Positions 1 to 9,394 of a stretch of DNA of 64,000 nt are shown piece by piece. The notes below the pieces were generated by a model, which saw nothing but the letters and a program-made list of their open reading frames with translations, was not told the DNA's origin and did not search any database. The stretch is from UBA4744 sp963717135 (GTDB lineage Bacteria > Actinomycetota > Acidimicrobiia > Spongiisociales > UBA4744), in the NCBI GenBank assembly GCA_963717135.1, contig CAVQVN010000001.1, positions 3,686 through 67,685 on the forward strand, written 5' to 3'. Made by a program: the position numbers and the translations under genes. Position 1 is the stretch's first letter; each line of letters begins with the position of its first letter.

Positions 1-81
1 CGCCAGCGAGCAAGGGATGAGTTTCGGGCCATGGTCGACCACGAGGTTGCCAAGCTGGCCGAGCGGGCGAAGGGGGAATGA
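1..81 (+). CDS. 3' end of a small unknown protein (partial)
   Basis: This frame is open from the first base and ends with TGA at 79-81. The visible 26 residues are highly charged (RQRARDEFRAMVDHEVAKLA and on) and look like the end of an alpha-helical protein. The stop overlaps the start of the next small ORF (ATGATG at 78-83), the arrangement of translationally coupled genes. No family is recognised and the 5' part lies outside the window. Confidence 0.5.
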   Translation, partial: RQRARDEFRAMVDHEVAKLAERAKGE

Positions 82-233
82 TGACCAACCGGACCCTCCT
101 GGCCGAGCTGGGTGACCTCATCGCCCGCACCCCCGATCCGGCAGACCAGGCCCTCCTCGCCAAGGTGGCCGCTCGCCTCCTCACGCTGGCCATCGTGGCC
201 GAGCTGGCCGATCACCAGCAAGCCGCCGCCTAG
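78..233 (+). CDS. Small hypothetical protein, 51 aa
   Basis: It starts at ATG 78 (or ATG 81), overlaps the previous stop, and ends with TAG at 231-233. The product is Leu/Ala-rich and helical: MMTNRTLLAELGDLIARTPD, then an Ala/Leu stretch and a QQAAA end. The ATGA overlap upstream and the TAGTG overlap downstream suggest one polycistronic message of very small proteins. No family is recognised. Small proteins of this kind are common in plasmid or phage-derived regions, but that is inference. Confidence 0.5.
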   Translation: MMTNRTLLAELGDLIARTPDPADQALLAKVAARLLTLAIVAELADHQQAAA

Positions 234-406
234 TGGGTGTCCAGCCCAAAGCCGACCGGGAGCTGGCCAAGGTCGTCCGCCGCCTCGATGCCCTGGAGGC
301 TTCGGTGGCCACGTTGGGGGCTTCGGTGGCCCGGTTGAATGAGCTGGTTAGTCGGCTCATGGTGGCCAGCAATGTCTCCGACCGCATGGGTAGGTCTCGG
401 GTCTGA
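233..406 (+). CDS. Small putative coiled-coil protein, 57 aa
   Basis: It starts at GTG 233-235, which shares its G with the preceding TAG stop, and ends with TGA at 404-406. The middle has heptad-like hydrophobic spacing (VVRRLDALEASVATLGASVA followed by RLNELVSRLMV), typical of a short coiled coil. It is the third member of a tightly overlapping set of mini-ORFs. Function is unknown; an oligomerisation module or mobile-element accessory protein would fit. Confidence 0.5.
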   Translation: MGVQPKADRELAKVVRRLDALEASVATLGASVARLNELVSRLMVASNVSDRMGRSRV

Positions 407-944
407 GGTGGGCTACAAGCAACATGCAGGCGCATAATGCTTGTATCGCCCACAAGATTTACCGGGTTGGTAAATGCCCGTTACTTCCTCCAGGACCGGC
501 TGCCTCGCACGCCTCTCGCCCTCGCCGCCCGAATCCCCCGAAGCTGCTTCCCTGGGACCTTGGGACCCATGCGGGACCCATTTGACCCTCCTGAATGCCC
601 TGGAGGCCCTCTACCGGCAAACGGTACGCTCCATGAATACGGGGCTATTCGGCCACCGTGGGGTGAGGAGCCGGGTTCGCAACGGATTGACGATGTGACG
701 CCCAGACGACCCCTTTTTCAGAAAATGCCAACGATGCAGGGTGGAGGCCGGTGATTACCTGGGTGACACCACCACCACCAAAACACCCCAGAACTGGACT
801 CGAATGCCGCTCAGCGGCGGGCCTGGCGGGCCACCTTCGCAACGTTGCCCCGAACACGGTTGTCGCCGAAGCCAGGTGGGCCGCACAAGGCGTATTGTCG
901 GTAGCGTGCAGGGCCGAGCCATACATCACAGGGAGGAGAGTCCC
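407..944. other. Intergenic stretch without a convincing gene
   Basis: The short ORFs in all frames here have unnatural composition (Pro/Arg-rich in several frames at once) and no recognisable domain. The only clear signal is at the right edge: a strong ribosome binding site (GGGAGGAG at 931-938) in front of GTG 945, which sets the start of the HIRAN gene. Confidence 0.5.
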
Positions 945-1847
945 GTGAGCTTCCTCAAGCGTCTTCTTGGCGGCGAACCAGAGCGGGCAGCCGATGTGAC
1001 CGCAACGTTGTACGAGGGCGACGTTGACCTGGAGGTGCGTGGCGAATCGTTCTACCAGGAGAACCTCCAGCAAGTGGTCCAGCAGCTCGGTAGGTCCGTT
1101 CTCGCACTGCTGGTACCCGAGCCGAAGAACCCCTACGACTCGAACGCCGTGGCGGTCTGGGTCGGCGGATTGAAGGTCGGCCACCTAAGCCGGGAAGACG
1201 CAGAGGTGTATCAACCGGCGGTGATTCGACTCCAACGAGAGGCCGGGAACCCGGTGGCGTTGACCGGGAGGATTGTCGGTGGCGATAGCGGCAAGAGCTT
1301 CGGGATTTGGTTGAAGCACGATCCTGAGGATTTCGGTCTCGCCAAACCATCGACTGGTGAGCGACTCCATCAGGAGAACCGGGACAGTGGCGGCGTATTC
1401 ACCGGTTCGGCTGCCGCCGAGATGACCTGGATGGATCGGCTGCCATCCGATCAGCTCGCTGCGATCAAGAAACTACGTCAGCTCCTCGTCTCCGAATCCG
1501 GCCCAGCCGACCGACACTTCATGTATCTGGAACTGGAGAAGTTTCTCTACAAGTGCCGGGACGTTTTCGAGTCGGCCCTGGCCGAATTCGAGACCACCTG
1601 TGAGCAGCACCATGAAGAGATGAAGACGATCCGTCCCGCCCTGGTGGCTGCGTTGGGAGGGGTTCCCTTCCTACCGACCTATCGGCAGATGGTGATCATG
1701 AAGCAGAAGGCCCATGATTTCGTCTCAGCGACAGATTGGGCGCAGCGAGGACTCTCTATGTACGGGTCGGATGCGCTTCGACAGGAAGACGTTGACGACC
1801 TTCAGAACCGGGTTGCCAAGCTCCAAGGGAAGCTTGCAGGGGGCTAG
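945..1847 (+). CDS. HIRAN-domain protein, 300 aa
   Basis: The open frame extends upstream to 741, but GTG 945 is preferred because GGGAGGAG lies 6 bases upstream and the residues before it look non-coding. Residues about 20-115 form a HIRAN domain: VRGESFYQENLQQVV, then PEPKNPYDSNAVAVWVGG and KVGHLSREDA, matching the family pattern of an N-terminal strand, an ExxNPxDxNAV core and a VGxLxREDA end. HIRAN domains bind DNA 3' ends in helicases such as HLTF, or occur alone in bacteria near repair or phage genes. The C-terminal 170 residues are helical, with Cys and His residues around LYKCRDVFE and CEQHHEEM and a possible TPR-like hairpin (ATDWAQRGLSMYGSDALRQ). It converges on the downstream lipoprotein gene. 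Confidence 0.75.
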   Translation: MSFLKRLLGGEPERAADVTATLYEGDVDLEVRGESFYQENLQQVVQQLGRSVLALLVPEPKNPYDSNAVAVWVGGLKVGHLSREDAEVYQPAVIRLQREAGNPVALTGRIVGGDSGKSFGIWLKHDPEDFGLAKPSTGERLHQENRDSGGVFTGSAAAEMTWMDRLPSDQLAAIKKLRQLLVSESGPADRHFMYLELEKFLYKCRDVFESALAEFETTCEQHHEEMKTIRPALVAALGGVPFLPTYRQMVIMKQKAHDFVSATDWAQRGLSMYGSDALRQEDVDDLQNRVAKLQGKLAGG

Positions 1848-1935
1848 TACCGATTGCTCGCCCTCCGGGCTCACAATCCCCACCGCAGGGGAGGGGGCCT
1901 TCCGAAAGCAGGGCCCAGGGTGGCCGACTACGTGG

Positions 1936-2511
1936 TCAATCAGAGCAGGTGAAGAAGAAGTACGGCTCACCATCGAGGATCGTGACGTGAACTTCGTTAG
2001 TTTCTGGCGGAGAGGATTCGTACCCAGGCACTGATCTGGTCGTCGTGACCGACATGATGTACACCCGGCCTTTGGCGAGCATCCCATCGGTTCGACCACC
2101 GGGAATGATCCACCCCTCGTCCCGCTCGATGGTCGAAGCGTCAACAACGTCCTCAACTTGGAATCCTTCAAGCGGCCCTTCGGGGAAGACAAATGTCATG
2201 TAATCGTCGAAGGTGCATCTCTCGTCGGGGTAGTTGTGGTCGATCCGGTACTGGACACCTTTCTCGAAGCTGCTAAACCAGGAGTCACTGGAACCCCGCC
2301 AAAGTTGCTTGATGAGCATCACGTCGGCGTCGTACTCCATGGCTGCCAACTCTTCAGGGCTGAGCGTGGTGGTGGTCGCCTCGATCGTGGTAGTGGTGGT
2401 GGCGACGGTCGTCGGGACAGCGCTGGTTGTCGTCTCTGCGGTGCCGCTGTCGTCTCCGCACGCCGACATCAAGAGGACTGCACATAGTGAGGCGAAGGTC
2501 AACTTCCTCAT
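1936..2511 (-). CDS. Secreted lipoprotein with Thr-rich linker, 191 aa
   Basis: The frame is open back to 3012, but the ATG at 2511 is preceded by GAGGAA at good distance and begins a classic lipoprotein signal: MRKLTFASLCAVLLMSACGD, with a lipobox ending in Cys19. A flexible linker of about 35 residues with Thr/Val repeats (TTTTTIEATTTT) follows, then a compact domain of about 130 residues (ADVMLIKQLWRGSS, ERCTFDDYMTFVFPE, HVTILDGEPYFFFTC). No family is recognised. The Cys pair in the mature domain (ERCTF and FFFTC) could form a disulfide. The protein is expected on the outer face of the membrane. Confidence 0.7.
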   Translation of the reverse strand: MRKLTFASLCAVLLMSACGDDSGTAETTTSAVPTTVATTTTTIEATTTTLSPEELAAMEYDADVMLIKQLWRGSSDSWFSSFEKGVQYRIDHNYPDERCTFDDYMTFVFPEGPLEGFQVEDVVDASTIERDEGWIIPGGRTDGMLAKGRVYIMSVTTTRSVPGYESSPPETNEVHVTILDGEPYFFFTCSD

Positions 2512-2560
2512 CGTGATTCCTCGCTGCGAAGCCACCGTTATTCCCTTCTTCGTCAATTCT

Positions 2561-3529
2561 CTAGTGGCTGAACACACATTCGTCCTGTAGTTCTGTTGTG
2601 TCGCCGCACGCATCATCACGTCAACAATCAGGGAGCCGGGGCACTCGACGGTGAGCCGACCGGCATTGCCATTGAGCGTCAGAGTTGGCGTCCAAAGGGG
2701 CCAATCTGCCTCGACCACGGGGTCCGCTCCGTCGTATCCCTCGACCAGGGCAGCCCACACGTCGCGGCTGTAGGAACGAAACAGGTCCCATGTGTCGTCG
2801 CGCCACTCCTGCGGGATCACGAAGATACACACCTTTGTAGTCAATCGTGGCGTCGATAGTGACATGGTTGGCGGTCGCTGTCGTACGCAACGCGGTTGAG
2901 ACTCCGGAACCGAGTAAGAATCCGACTTGATTGGATCGGCAAGATTGTTTCGAAGAGGGGCAGGTAGACGGAAGTAAACGCCGCTCTTCCAGATCGTGAG
3001 AAGCGTCCGCATCTATGGTCGTGCGGTCGCGGGCCTGGGCGTCGTCGTTGTCTTGCCCGGCGGTCGTAGTGGCAGGAGCAGTCGTCGTCGTCGTGGGATT
3101 CGTGGTGGTGTTGCGTCGTCGTGGTGGTCAGGTCCCTGTATACGATCGAGCGTCATCGCCGCCAGAAACTGCTACAGCGACGAAGATCAACATACCGCCA
3201 AGACCGCCACAACCTTGCCGATGAGGGGGCTCCGCCCAACGTTCCGGAGGGCTCTGTTTTGAGTGGCATGTCCGCTCGATCGTTGCTTCTCTGCGGCGGT
3301 TGACGGGCCGCTGAAAAGGCTCTGATCTTCCAGCCAGGTCACCCGGCAGACCCAGTTCGGGCGAACGTGATCGTCCTCGGACACGAGGCCGAAAGATGAT
3401 CTGGTCGTTCGATCGTGAATGGAAGCCTCCGGGTCGCCAGTGGACAACCTCCACGTCGGGTGAGCCGCGACGACCCAAGGGCCTCGGTTTTCGAGGAGAT
3501 GGAGCGTTCCCCGCCCCTCTCATAGTCAC
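2561..3529 (-). pseudogene. Frame-disrupted membrane-anchored protein with Thr/Pro linker
   Basis: No single frame spans this stretch, but pieces on the minus strand fit one protein when read in order. About 3190-3250 encodes a membrane anchor split between two frames (PLIGKVVAVLAV and LIFVAVAVSGGDDARS). About 3030-3130 encodes a Thr/Pro-rich linker. About 2600-2890 encodes an extracellular-looking domain (TANHVTIDATIDYKGVY, then QEWRDDTWDLFRSYSRDVW and LNGNAGRLTVECPGSLIV). At least three indels are needed. It lies just upstream of the lipoprotein and in the same direction. Boundaries are approximate, no family is recognised, and sequencing error versus decay cannot be decided. Confidence 0.4.
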
Positions 3530-3569
3530 CGTGGCTCTTCATGGTGTTTGCCGGGACCGTCGTCCTGGA

Positions 3570-4101
3570 CCCTGAGCCGCCCTCTGAAGTCTTCATGACC
3601 TTTGCCCTCCGGAATCGTTGTTGAGCCTGATGGAATGGTCGGGTTGGCTGCGCAGGGGCGAATGGCTCTTAACCGTCCAGCAACTCGACCAGACAGACGT
3701 ACCGCGTGATAGTGCCCGGTTCCGGTCAGCTCGACCGACTCACGACCTGAACACCCAACCCGACGGCGAAGCTGATCGAGGACATCGTGCTCGAATCAAG
3801 GTCGTTGATCCGGCGGGGACCATCTGTCAAGGCGGCGAGAAGGTGACGTTGAGGTTCGGTGAGTTCGATGCAGGACACGACCTAAAGCTATCGCCGAGCC
3901 GTGACAGCAACGGTGAACTTGGCGACCGTTGCGAAGGTGCCCTGCCGGCGGCTCGAAGAGCCGCGTCCATTGGGGATGGGGGGTCCGGGCGGAGCAGCTC
4001 CAGGCGACCGACAAATGCCTGGGTTCACTTTCTTGGGGTAGCGACGGATGGGATGGTGTTCAATACAGGTTGAGGGAGGGCTGTTCGCAGGGAGGCAAGC
4101 T
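3570..4101. other. Stretch without a recognisable gene
   Basis: ORFs in this interval (for example a plus-strand one from 3618 to 4073) have no hydrophobic core, domain motif or convincing ribosome binding site, and several frames are equally open. It may hold decayed coding sequence but nothing can be named. The right edge holds the GGGAGG ribosome binding site of the next small gene. Confidence 0.4.
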
Positions 4102-4354
4102 ATGAAACGGATAGCAGTTGTGCTTCTGCTCAGCGGTGGCGCTGATGGTGACTGTACTTCCGGCGGCGGCAGGTGATCCGGTGGCTGGATGTCCGCCAGA
4201 CCCCTTCACGGAACTCGATGAGGAGGGCGTCAACGACGCCCTCGGCACCGAATTCGCTGTAAGGATAGGAACGGTGACGGGTACGATCTGCCTTATGCGG
4301 GTGACGCCTGCGGGTCATAGGCACGTATTCGACAATCACGTTTGGATTTGTTAG
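4102..4354 (+). pseudogene. Small secreted protein, frameshift inside signal peptide
   Basis: GGGAGG at 4089-4094 precedes ATG 4102, which reads MKRIAVVLLLS before running into a wrong frame that stops after 24 codons. The other frame continues with the rest of a signal peptide (AVALMVTVLPAAAGDP) and a mature region (GCPPDPFTELDEEGVNDAL, then TICLMRVTPAGHRHVFDNHV) ending with TAG at 4352-4354. One indel near 4133-4140 restores a single secreted protein of about 83 residues with a cleavage site after AAAG. The family is not recognised with certainty. A sequencing error is the simplest explanation because both halves fit together exactly. Confidence 0.5.
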
Positions 4355-4464
4355 GGCTGTTGGGGGTTGGTTAGTGGAGCTGCCAGGTGGTGGTTGGTTG
4401 ATGAACCTGGTGTTGTCCAGGCAGAGTTAGGGTCTTCATGACAGCCGCTCCCCCCGCCCGGCTT

Positions 4465-5917
4465 CTATAAAATGGAGGACTGCGTGGCCTCGAAATTCGT
4501 CGGGGGCTCTTTTGAACTCAGCCGGCGACCTCGACGCCGACGCCGCCGCCGTCCTGGTGGCCGTCGAGGCGTTCTCCACCCGCTCGATGAAAAGGACTGA
4601 TCCGAAGATCGGCCCCTTCGAGTGGCGCGTGACGCAAGCGTAGCGAGCATCATCGCAGCCCTAGGCGTAGTGCTCCCCCTCTTCCGCCACTCTTCAAGGC
4701 TCGCCGGGCTTGCCGCCGCGGCGATCCTGCATCCGTTGCCGAACTCCCTCTCTCCGGCCTCCGAATCGAGGGGCTCGACAGCTCCTCCCTCAATCGAATG
4801 AAGGTCGAGCTGGTTCCACGATTTGGCGATGGCCTGGCGTTGGATTGCAGCGTCGTCCTCGACCTTCCGTCTTGGTGATGATCTTCGTCGCCGATGGAGC
4901 TGGCGAGTACCCCTTCGATCAGGTCGAGCCACGCCGCGCTCACCACGCCCCCTGCAACTCCCGAATGGCTGGTCGCCGTATTCATAAGGGATCATCGAAG
5001 CTTTTGCGCGCTGCTCGGCAGTACTGTTCGATGACTCCGCCGCATCGTTGTCGTCGGAGTCGCTATCACATGGCCCTGCGGAAAACTCATCGAGCACATG
5101 CATGACCCGGCGCAGGGCCAGGTCAATATCCTCGGTGCCGGCAAGACCGAGAGCTGGCTCCTCGATTTCGCCGCAGGCCCCAAACTGAGCACCCTGGTCC
5201 AGTCCTTCACCAGGACCTGGCATCTTCCCTCGTCACGTCGAGCGATGACCTTCTTCTCGACGTATGCTCCGAGCACTCTGGGGGAGTCATGAGTTCACCG
5301 AGGGTTCCCCAGCTCGACGGCAAAGACGAACAAAACGCGCTTGCGAGGTAGGAACCGGCGACCTCATGAGGGTTTGTCCGCTCCGAACTTCGAACGGTAG
5401 AGGGTTGTCGACCGGGTTGTGGTGGTCGTGGAACATGTCCGAACTCGCCGTGCGGCAGATCGGCCTTGGCGTCGATGAGCATTTGGCCGACCTGGACGAT
5501 TCCCTCGAAGTCTTCCGCCATTCTCGCCGATACGGTCGGCCCGAGCCTGAACGTCCTGCTGTGTCTGGGCCTTGGTGGCCAGGTAGGCTTCCGAATCTCG
5601 GTGCGAAAAACTTGGCCGACTTTGAGTACTGGCCGATTCCGATCTATCGCCCTGCCTCCCGTTCGCTCCTCCAACACGGCGAGAATCTGGCGAGAAACCG
5701 GGCATGGTCGGGGGAGGGGGTCTCGATCGAGTTCTCCCGATTGGGCCAGGGTCGAGCGGTTGACGCTGATCATTCCGGCCAGGTCGGACCGGGTGAGAGC
5801 TTGAGCTTCCGGCGAAGGGTCTTCAGCCGGGCGAGTTCAACCGTGCCGATGTCGGTTCGAGAAGGACCAGCGAACGAATCTGCTCGCTGATCCGGTGGGG
5901 GAGAACGATGTAGCCAT
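4465..5917 (-). pseudogene. Remnant of XRE-type HTH / DUF3102-like protein
   Basis: Reading the minus strand in pieces from ATG 5917: an XRE-type helix-turn-helix split by an indel (ARLKTLRRKLKL, then DLAGMISVNRSTLAQ), then FEGIVQVGQMLIDAKADLPH followed by GEF, which matches the DUF3102 core (I..G..L..AK..L.HGEF), then SLPSSWGTLGEL, the second conserved DUF3102 element. Downstream pieces (DLALRRVMHVLDEFSAGP and on to 4465) look like its C-terminal part. DUF3102 proteins occur in phages and integrative elements. Several indels break the frame; boundaries are approximate and the 3' end is the least certain. Confidence 0.5.
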
Positions 5918-6188
5918 GGTGGAACGCTCCTGTACAACAAGACGAGGTTTTAGGTCTTGCACAGAGAGGGGCCATAGATAGAGCTTCGTGCCGCACCGGT
6001 CGTAACGGTCGCCGTGCCTCTACGTAAACACACCCATGTGTTGCCACGGATGTTACCAGGATGTTGGGACTCACCCGGTCTGGTTTTCGACTTTTGTTGC
6101 AAAGGTCGGCTTACCAACTTGGGCACAAATGGGTCCGGTGGGTACAACCTGGTAACACGGGAGGAACAGCCGGGGGAGTCCAGACATG

Positions 6189-6216
6189 GCGAAAGCCCCA
6201 AGGTCATTGGGGCTTC
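6189..6216 (-). terminator. Hairpin terminator after tRNA-Leu(CAA)
   Basis: On the minus strand AAGCCCCA-atgacct-TGGGGCTT forms an 8-bp stem with a short loop, followed by TTTC. It begins 7 bases downstream of the tRNA 3' end, where a Rho-independent terminator for the tRNA transcript is expected. The T-tract is short. Confidence 0.6.
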
Positions 6217-6222
6217 CGCTCG

Positions 6223-6305
6223 TACCGGGAGTGGGATTCGAACCCACACGCCCTTTCGGACAACGGATTTTGAGTCCGTCGCGTCTACCGTTCCGCCATC
6301 CCGGC
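6223..6305 (-). tRNA. tRNA-Leu (anticodon CAA)
   Basis: The minus strand folds as a class II tRNA. The acceptor stem GCCGGGA pairs with TCCCGGT (first pair G-U), the anticodon arm is ACGGA-CTCAAAA-TCCGT with anticodon CAA, there is a long variable arm (TGTCCGAAAGGGCG), and the T arm contains GGTTCGAATCC. The CAA anticodon and long variable arm identify leucine, decoding UUG. CCA is not encoded. It is followed by a hairpin terminator and is divergent from the small gene at 6374. Confidence 0.95.
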
Positions 6306-6373
6306 TCGGTGCCGAACATAGGCACCGCAGTTGCATCATTATGGTACGCGTCGGACGGCACCGGAACGATCCC

Positions 6374-6653
6374 GTGAGCATCGAAACCAAACTCTTCAAA
6401 CTCAACGACACGATCGAGGCGCTGCGACGCGAGGAGAATCTCGTGGCCGAGGAGTTGGACTATCACCGCCACATCGACGACGACGCTCAACGTGACGCCG
6501 CGGTTAGTGACGATTGGCAGGACCGAGCTTTCGCTCGCGACACCTCCTGCCGACGTGGCCCGTTTCGAAAAAGCCTTAGCCGAAGTGGTCGGGCGGCGGG
6601 AACGACTGGAGCGGAAGCGGGACAAGCTGCTGAGCCGCCTGGGCGACCTATGA
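6374..6653 (+). CDS. Small coiled-coil protein upstream of polA (frameshifted)
   Basis: From GTG 6374 the frame reads VSIETKLFKLNDTIEALRRE and continues as an acidic helix with a histidine-containing DYHRHIDDD segment. Near 6525-6535 the frame must shift by one base to continue as DVARFEKALAEVVGRRERLE, then KRDKLLSRLGDL, ending with TGA at 6651-6653. The total length of 280 bases fits one extra base. The repaired product of about 92 residues is almost entirely helical and charged. It ends 9 bases before the polA start and is probably co-transcribed. Function is unknown. Confidence 0.55.
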
Positions 6654-6662
6654 TGCGCCCCG

Positions 6663-9294
6663 ATGCCGACCCTCGCCATTCTGGACGGACATAACCTCGC
6701 CTACCGGGCCTTCTTCGCTCTGCCGGATGATCTGGCGACCACCGCCGGGCAGGTGACCAACTCGGTCTACGGGTTCACTTCGATGTTGATCAAGATGCTG
6801 GGTGATCATCATCCCGAGGCACTGGTGGTGACCTGGGATACCCCCAAAGCGACTTTCCGCAAGGAGGAGTACCCCGAATACAAGGCGCAGCGGGAAAAGG
6901 CCCCGGACATGTTCAGCAGCCAGCTGCCCCTCATCCGCGAGGTCGTCGACACGCTGGGAGTGCGCCAGATCGAGATGCCCGGATTCGAAGCCGACGATCT
7001 CATTGCCACCTTGGCGGAGCAAGCCAAAGGCGAAGGATGGGAGGTGCTCATCGTCAGCGGAGACCGGGATACTTTCCAGCTCATCGGCGACGGCTGCCGG
7101 GTCCTGTACACCCGGCGGGGAATCTCGGACATGGTGGTGGCCGATTCCGCCTGGGTCGGGGAACGTTACGGGATCAGACCAGATCAGTATCCCGATTACG
7201 CGGCGCTACGGGGTGACACCTCCGACAACCTTCCCGGAGTGCCGGGAGTGGGGGAGAAGACCGCCACCCGGCTCATCGCCGGGTACGGGAGCCTGGAGGG
7301 TTTGTACGACCACCTCGATGAGCAGACCCCCAAGCTGCAGGAGAACCTCTCCGCCAATCGGGAGCAAACATTCCTCAACCGGCGCTTGATGCGCCTCATC
7401 CGGGACGTTTCCCTCGACGTGCCGACCGAGAGCCTCCGTTGGGCCGGTTTCGATCGATCCGCCGCTGAAGAGATCTTCGACAGCATGGAATTCCATTCGC
7501 TGTGGGATCGGCTGATGGCCCTGGGTTCTTCCACCGGCGGGCCGAGCGCGGAGGTCCTCGATGTTGATACTTCCGTGGTCACCGACCCCGCCAGAATCGC
7601 CGAACTGGCCGGCCTGGATCCGCTGGTCCTGGAGGCCGTCTGGGATGGGCCGGACCTCGCCGGAGTCGTCGTGGCTCAAGCCGGGGACCGGGCGGCTTTC
7701 GTGCCGGGCGAGTTGCTGGAGAAGCTGGCGCCGGCACTGGGAGATCCGGCTCGTCCCAAGGTGATTCACGATGCCAAAGACCTCATCCGGTATCTACTCG
7801 AAACGGGTATCGAGTTGCGAGGATTGGCAACCGACACCGCCCTGGCCGCCTACCTTCTCAACCCGGCGGCGCGTTCCTACGACCTGGAGGATCTGGCCGC
7901 CCGCTACCTCAACATAGAAATCGAGTCGGTCGACCGGGCCGGGGAAGCCGGCGCCCAGGGCATGCTCGACTTCGGCGGAGGCCCCGACCTCGAGGCGGCC
8001 GGTCGCCGGGCGGTGACCGTCTCCCGGCTGGTCGATCGGTTGCGAGACGAACTCGATGAGCGGAACGAACTGGGTTTGCTCGACGAGATCGAGATCCCGC
8101 TGGTCGTGGTGCTGGCCCGTATGGAGGCGGCCGGGATCGGCGTCGATCGCGATTACCTGGAAGACCTTGGAGAGGATCTTCGAGACAAGCTGGCCAACTT
8201 GGAGCGGCGAATTCACGAAGCGGCCGGTGAGCCGTTCAACATCAACTCGACCGGACAGCTCCGTGAGATTCTCTTCGATCAGCTTGGCCTGCCGGTCCTC
8301 AAGAAGACCCCCAAAGGTGCCCCGTCTACCGACGCCTCGGTACTCGAGAAACTGGCCGACGCTCATCCGATGGTCTCCGATCTCCTCGAGTACCGCGAGT
8401 TGGAGAAACTTCGGTCGACTTACGTGGACGGCTATCTGCCTTTGATCACCGTCGACGGTCGAATCCACACCCGTTTCAATCAACTGGCCGCCACCACCGG
8501 CCGGTTGTCGTCCGACCGGCCGAACCTGCAAAACATCCCGGTGCGGTCCGAACGCGGCAAGACGATCCGGAAGGCGTTTGTGCCTAGACCCGGCTGGAAG
8601 TTCGTGATAGCCGACTACTCGCAGATCGAGCTGAGAGTCCTGGCCCACTTGAGCGGAGGACCCCGGTTTGCTGGAGGCGTTCGGGGGAACGGAAACGGAT
8701 ATCCACACCGAAACCGCGGCGCGGGTATTTGGCTTGGAGTCCGGCCACGTGACCCAGGAGATGCGGCGGCGGGCCAAGGCCATCAACTTCGGTCTTCTTT
8801 ACGGAATGGAGGCCTTCGGTCTGGCCGATCGACTGCAAATCTCCCGGGAAGAAGCCCGCCAGCAGATCGACACTTACTTCGAGCAATTCCCGCTCGTGCA
8901 GGCTTTCCTGCAGAACGTCGTCACCGAAGCTCGCAATCGGGGATACACGGAGACGATGTTCGGGCGCCGCCGTTATCTGCCCGAACTGTCGAGCGACAAC
9001 TTCCGGATCAGGCAAATGGGCGAGCGGATGGCGCTGAACGCACCGGTGCAAGGGTCGGCCGCCGACATCATCAAGAAGGCCATGGTTGATCTCGACAACG
9101 GTCTGCAAAACGCTGGTCTGGAGACCACCTTGCTGCTGCAGATCCACGATGAGCTCATCCTGGAAGCTCCGGAGACCGAACTGGCCGAGGCGGAGGTTCT
9201 GACCAGAACTCTCATGGAGGGGGTCGCCGATCTGAGAGTGCCGCTGCGGGTCGATCTGTCAACCGGCACCAACCTGGCCGATGCCAAGGGTTAG
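6663..9294 (+). CDS. polA: DNA polymerase I (one frameshift)
   Basis: Fills gaps in excision repair and removes RNA primers. Domains in order: a 5' nuclease (DGHNLAYRAFFAL; GFEADDLIATLAEQ; HhH PGVPGVGEKTATRL), a 3'-5' exonuclease-like domain that appears to lack the usual catalytic acids (VLEAVWDGPDL at the first motif), and the polymerase with motif A (VIADYSQIELRVLAHLSG), motif B (RRRAKAINFGLLYGMEAF) and motif C (LLLQIHDELILEA). An extra G near 8658 breaks the frame between motifs A and B: GGAGGACCCC should read GGAGACCCC to give HLSGDPGLLEAF. Corrected length is 876 aa, normal for actinobacterial PolA. Because the interruption is one homopolymer base in an essential-type gene, I read it as a sequence error. 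Confidence 0.95.
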
Positions 9295-9323
9295 TGCCAT
9301 CGCCAGGGAATGCGCCGCCCCGT

Positions 9324-9364
9324 TGTGGTAAAGTACGCGGCGCCTGAGCGCGCCGTGGCGCGCC
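9324..9364 (+). promoter_or_regulatory. Possible rpsA promoter and leader hairpin
   Basis: TGTGGTAAAGT (about 9324-9334) resembles an extended -10 element but has no good -35 partner. A GC-rich hairpin (GCGCGCC-GT-GGCGCGC, 9348-9363) follows in what would be the rpsA 5' leader. S1 genes are often autoregulated through leader structure, which is only a suggestion here. Confidence 0.3.
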
Positions 9365-9394
9365 AAGAGCACATTCTGGAGGAAAAAACCATAC

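Noticed and set aside
1848..1935. Terminator between the convergent HIRAN and lipoprotein genes
   Set aside because: TCCCC-ACCGCA-GGGGA gives only a 5-bp stem and no T-tract; too weak to list.
3015..3224. Val/Arg-rich plus-strand ORF with repeated GTC/GTG codons
   Set aside because: Its low complexity is the complement of a Thr/Pro-rich linker on the minus strand, which fits the neighbouring protein pieces better.
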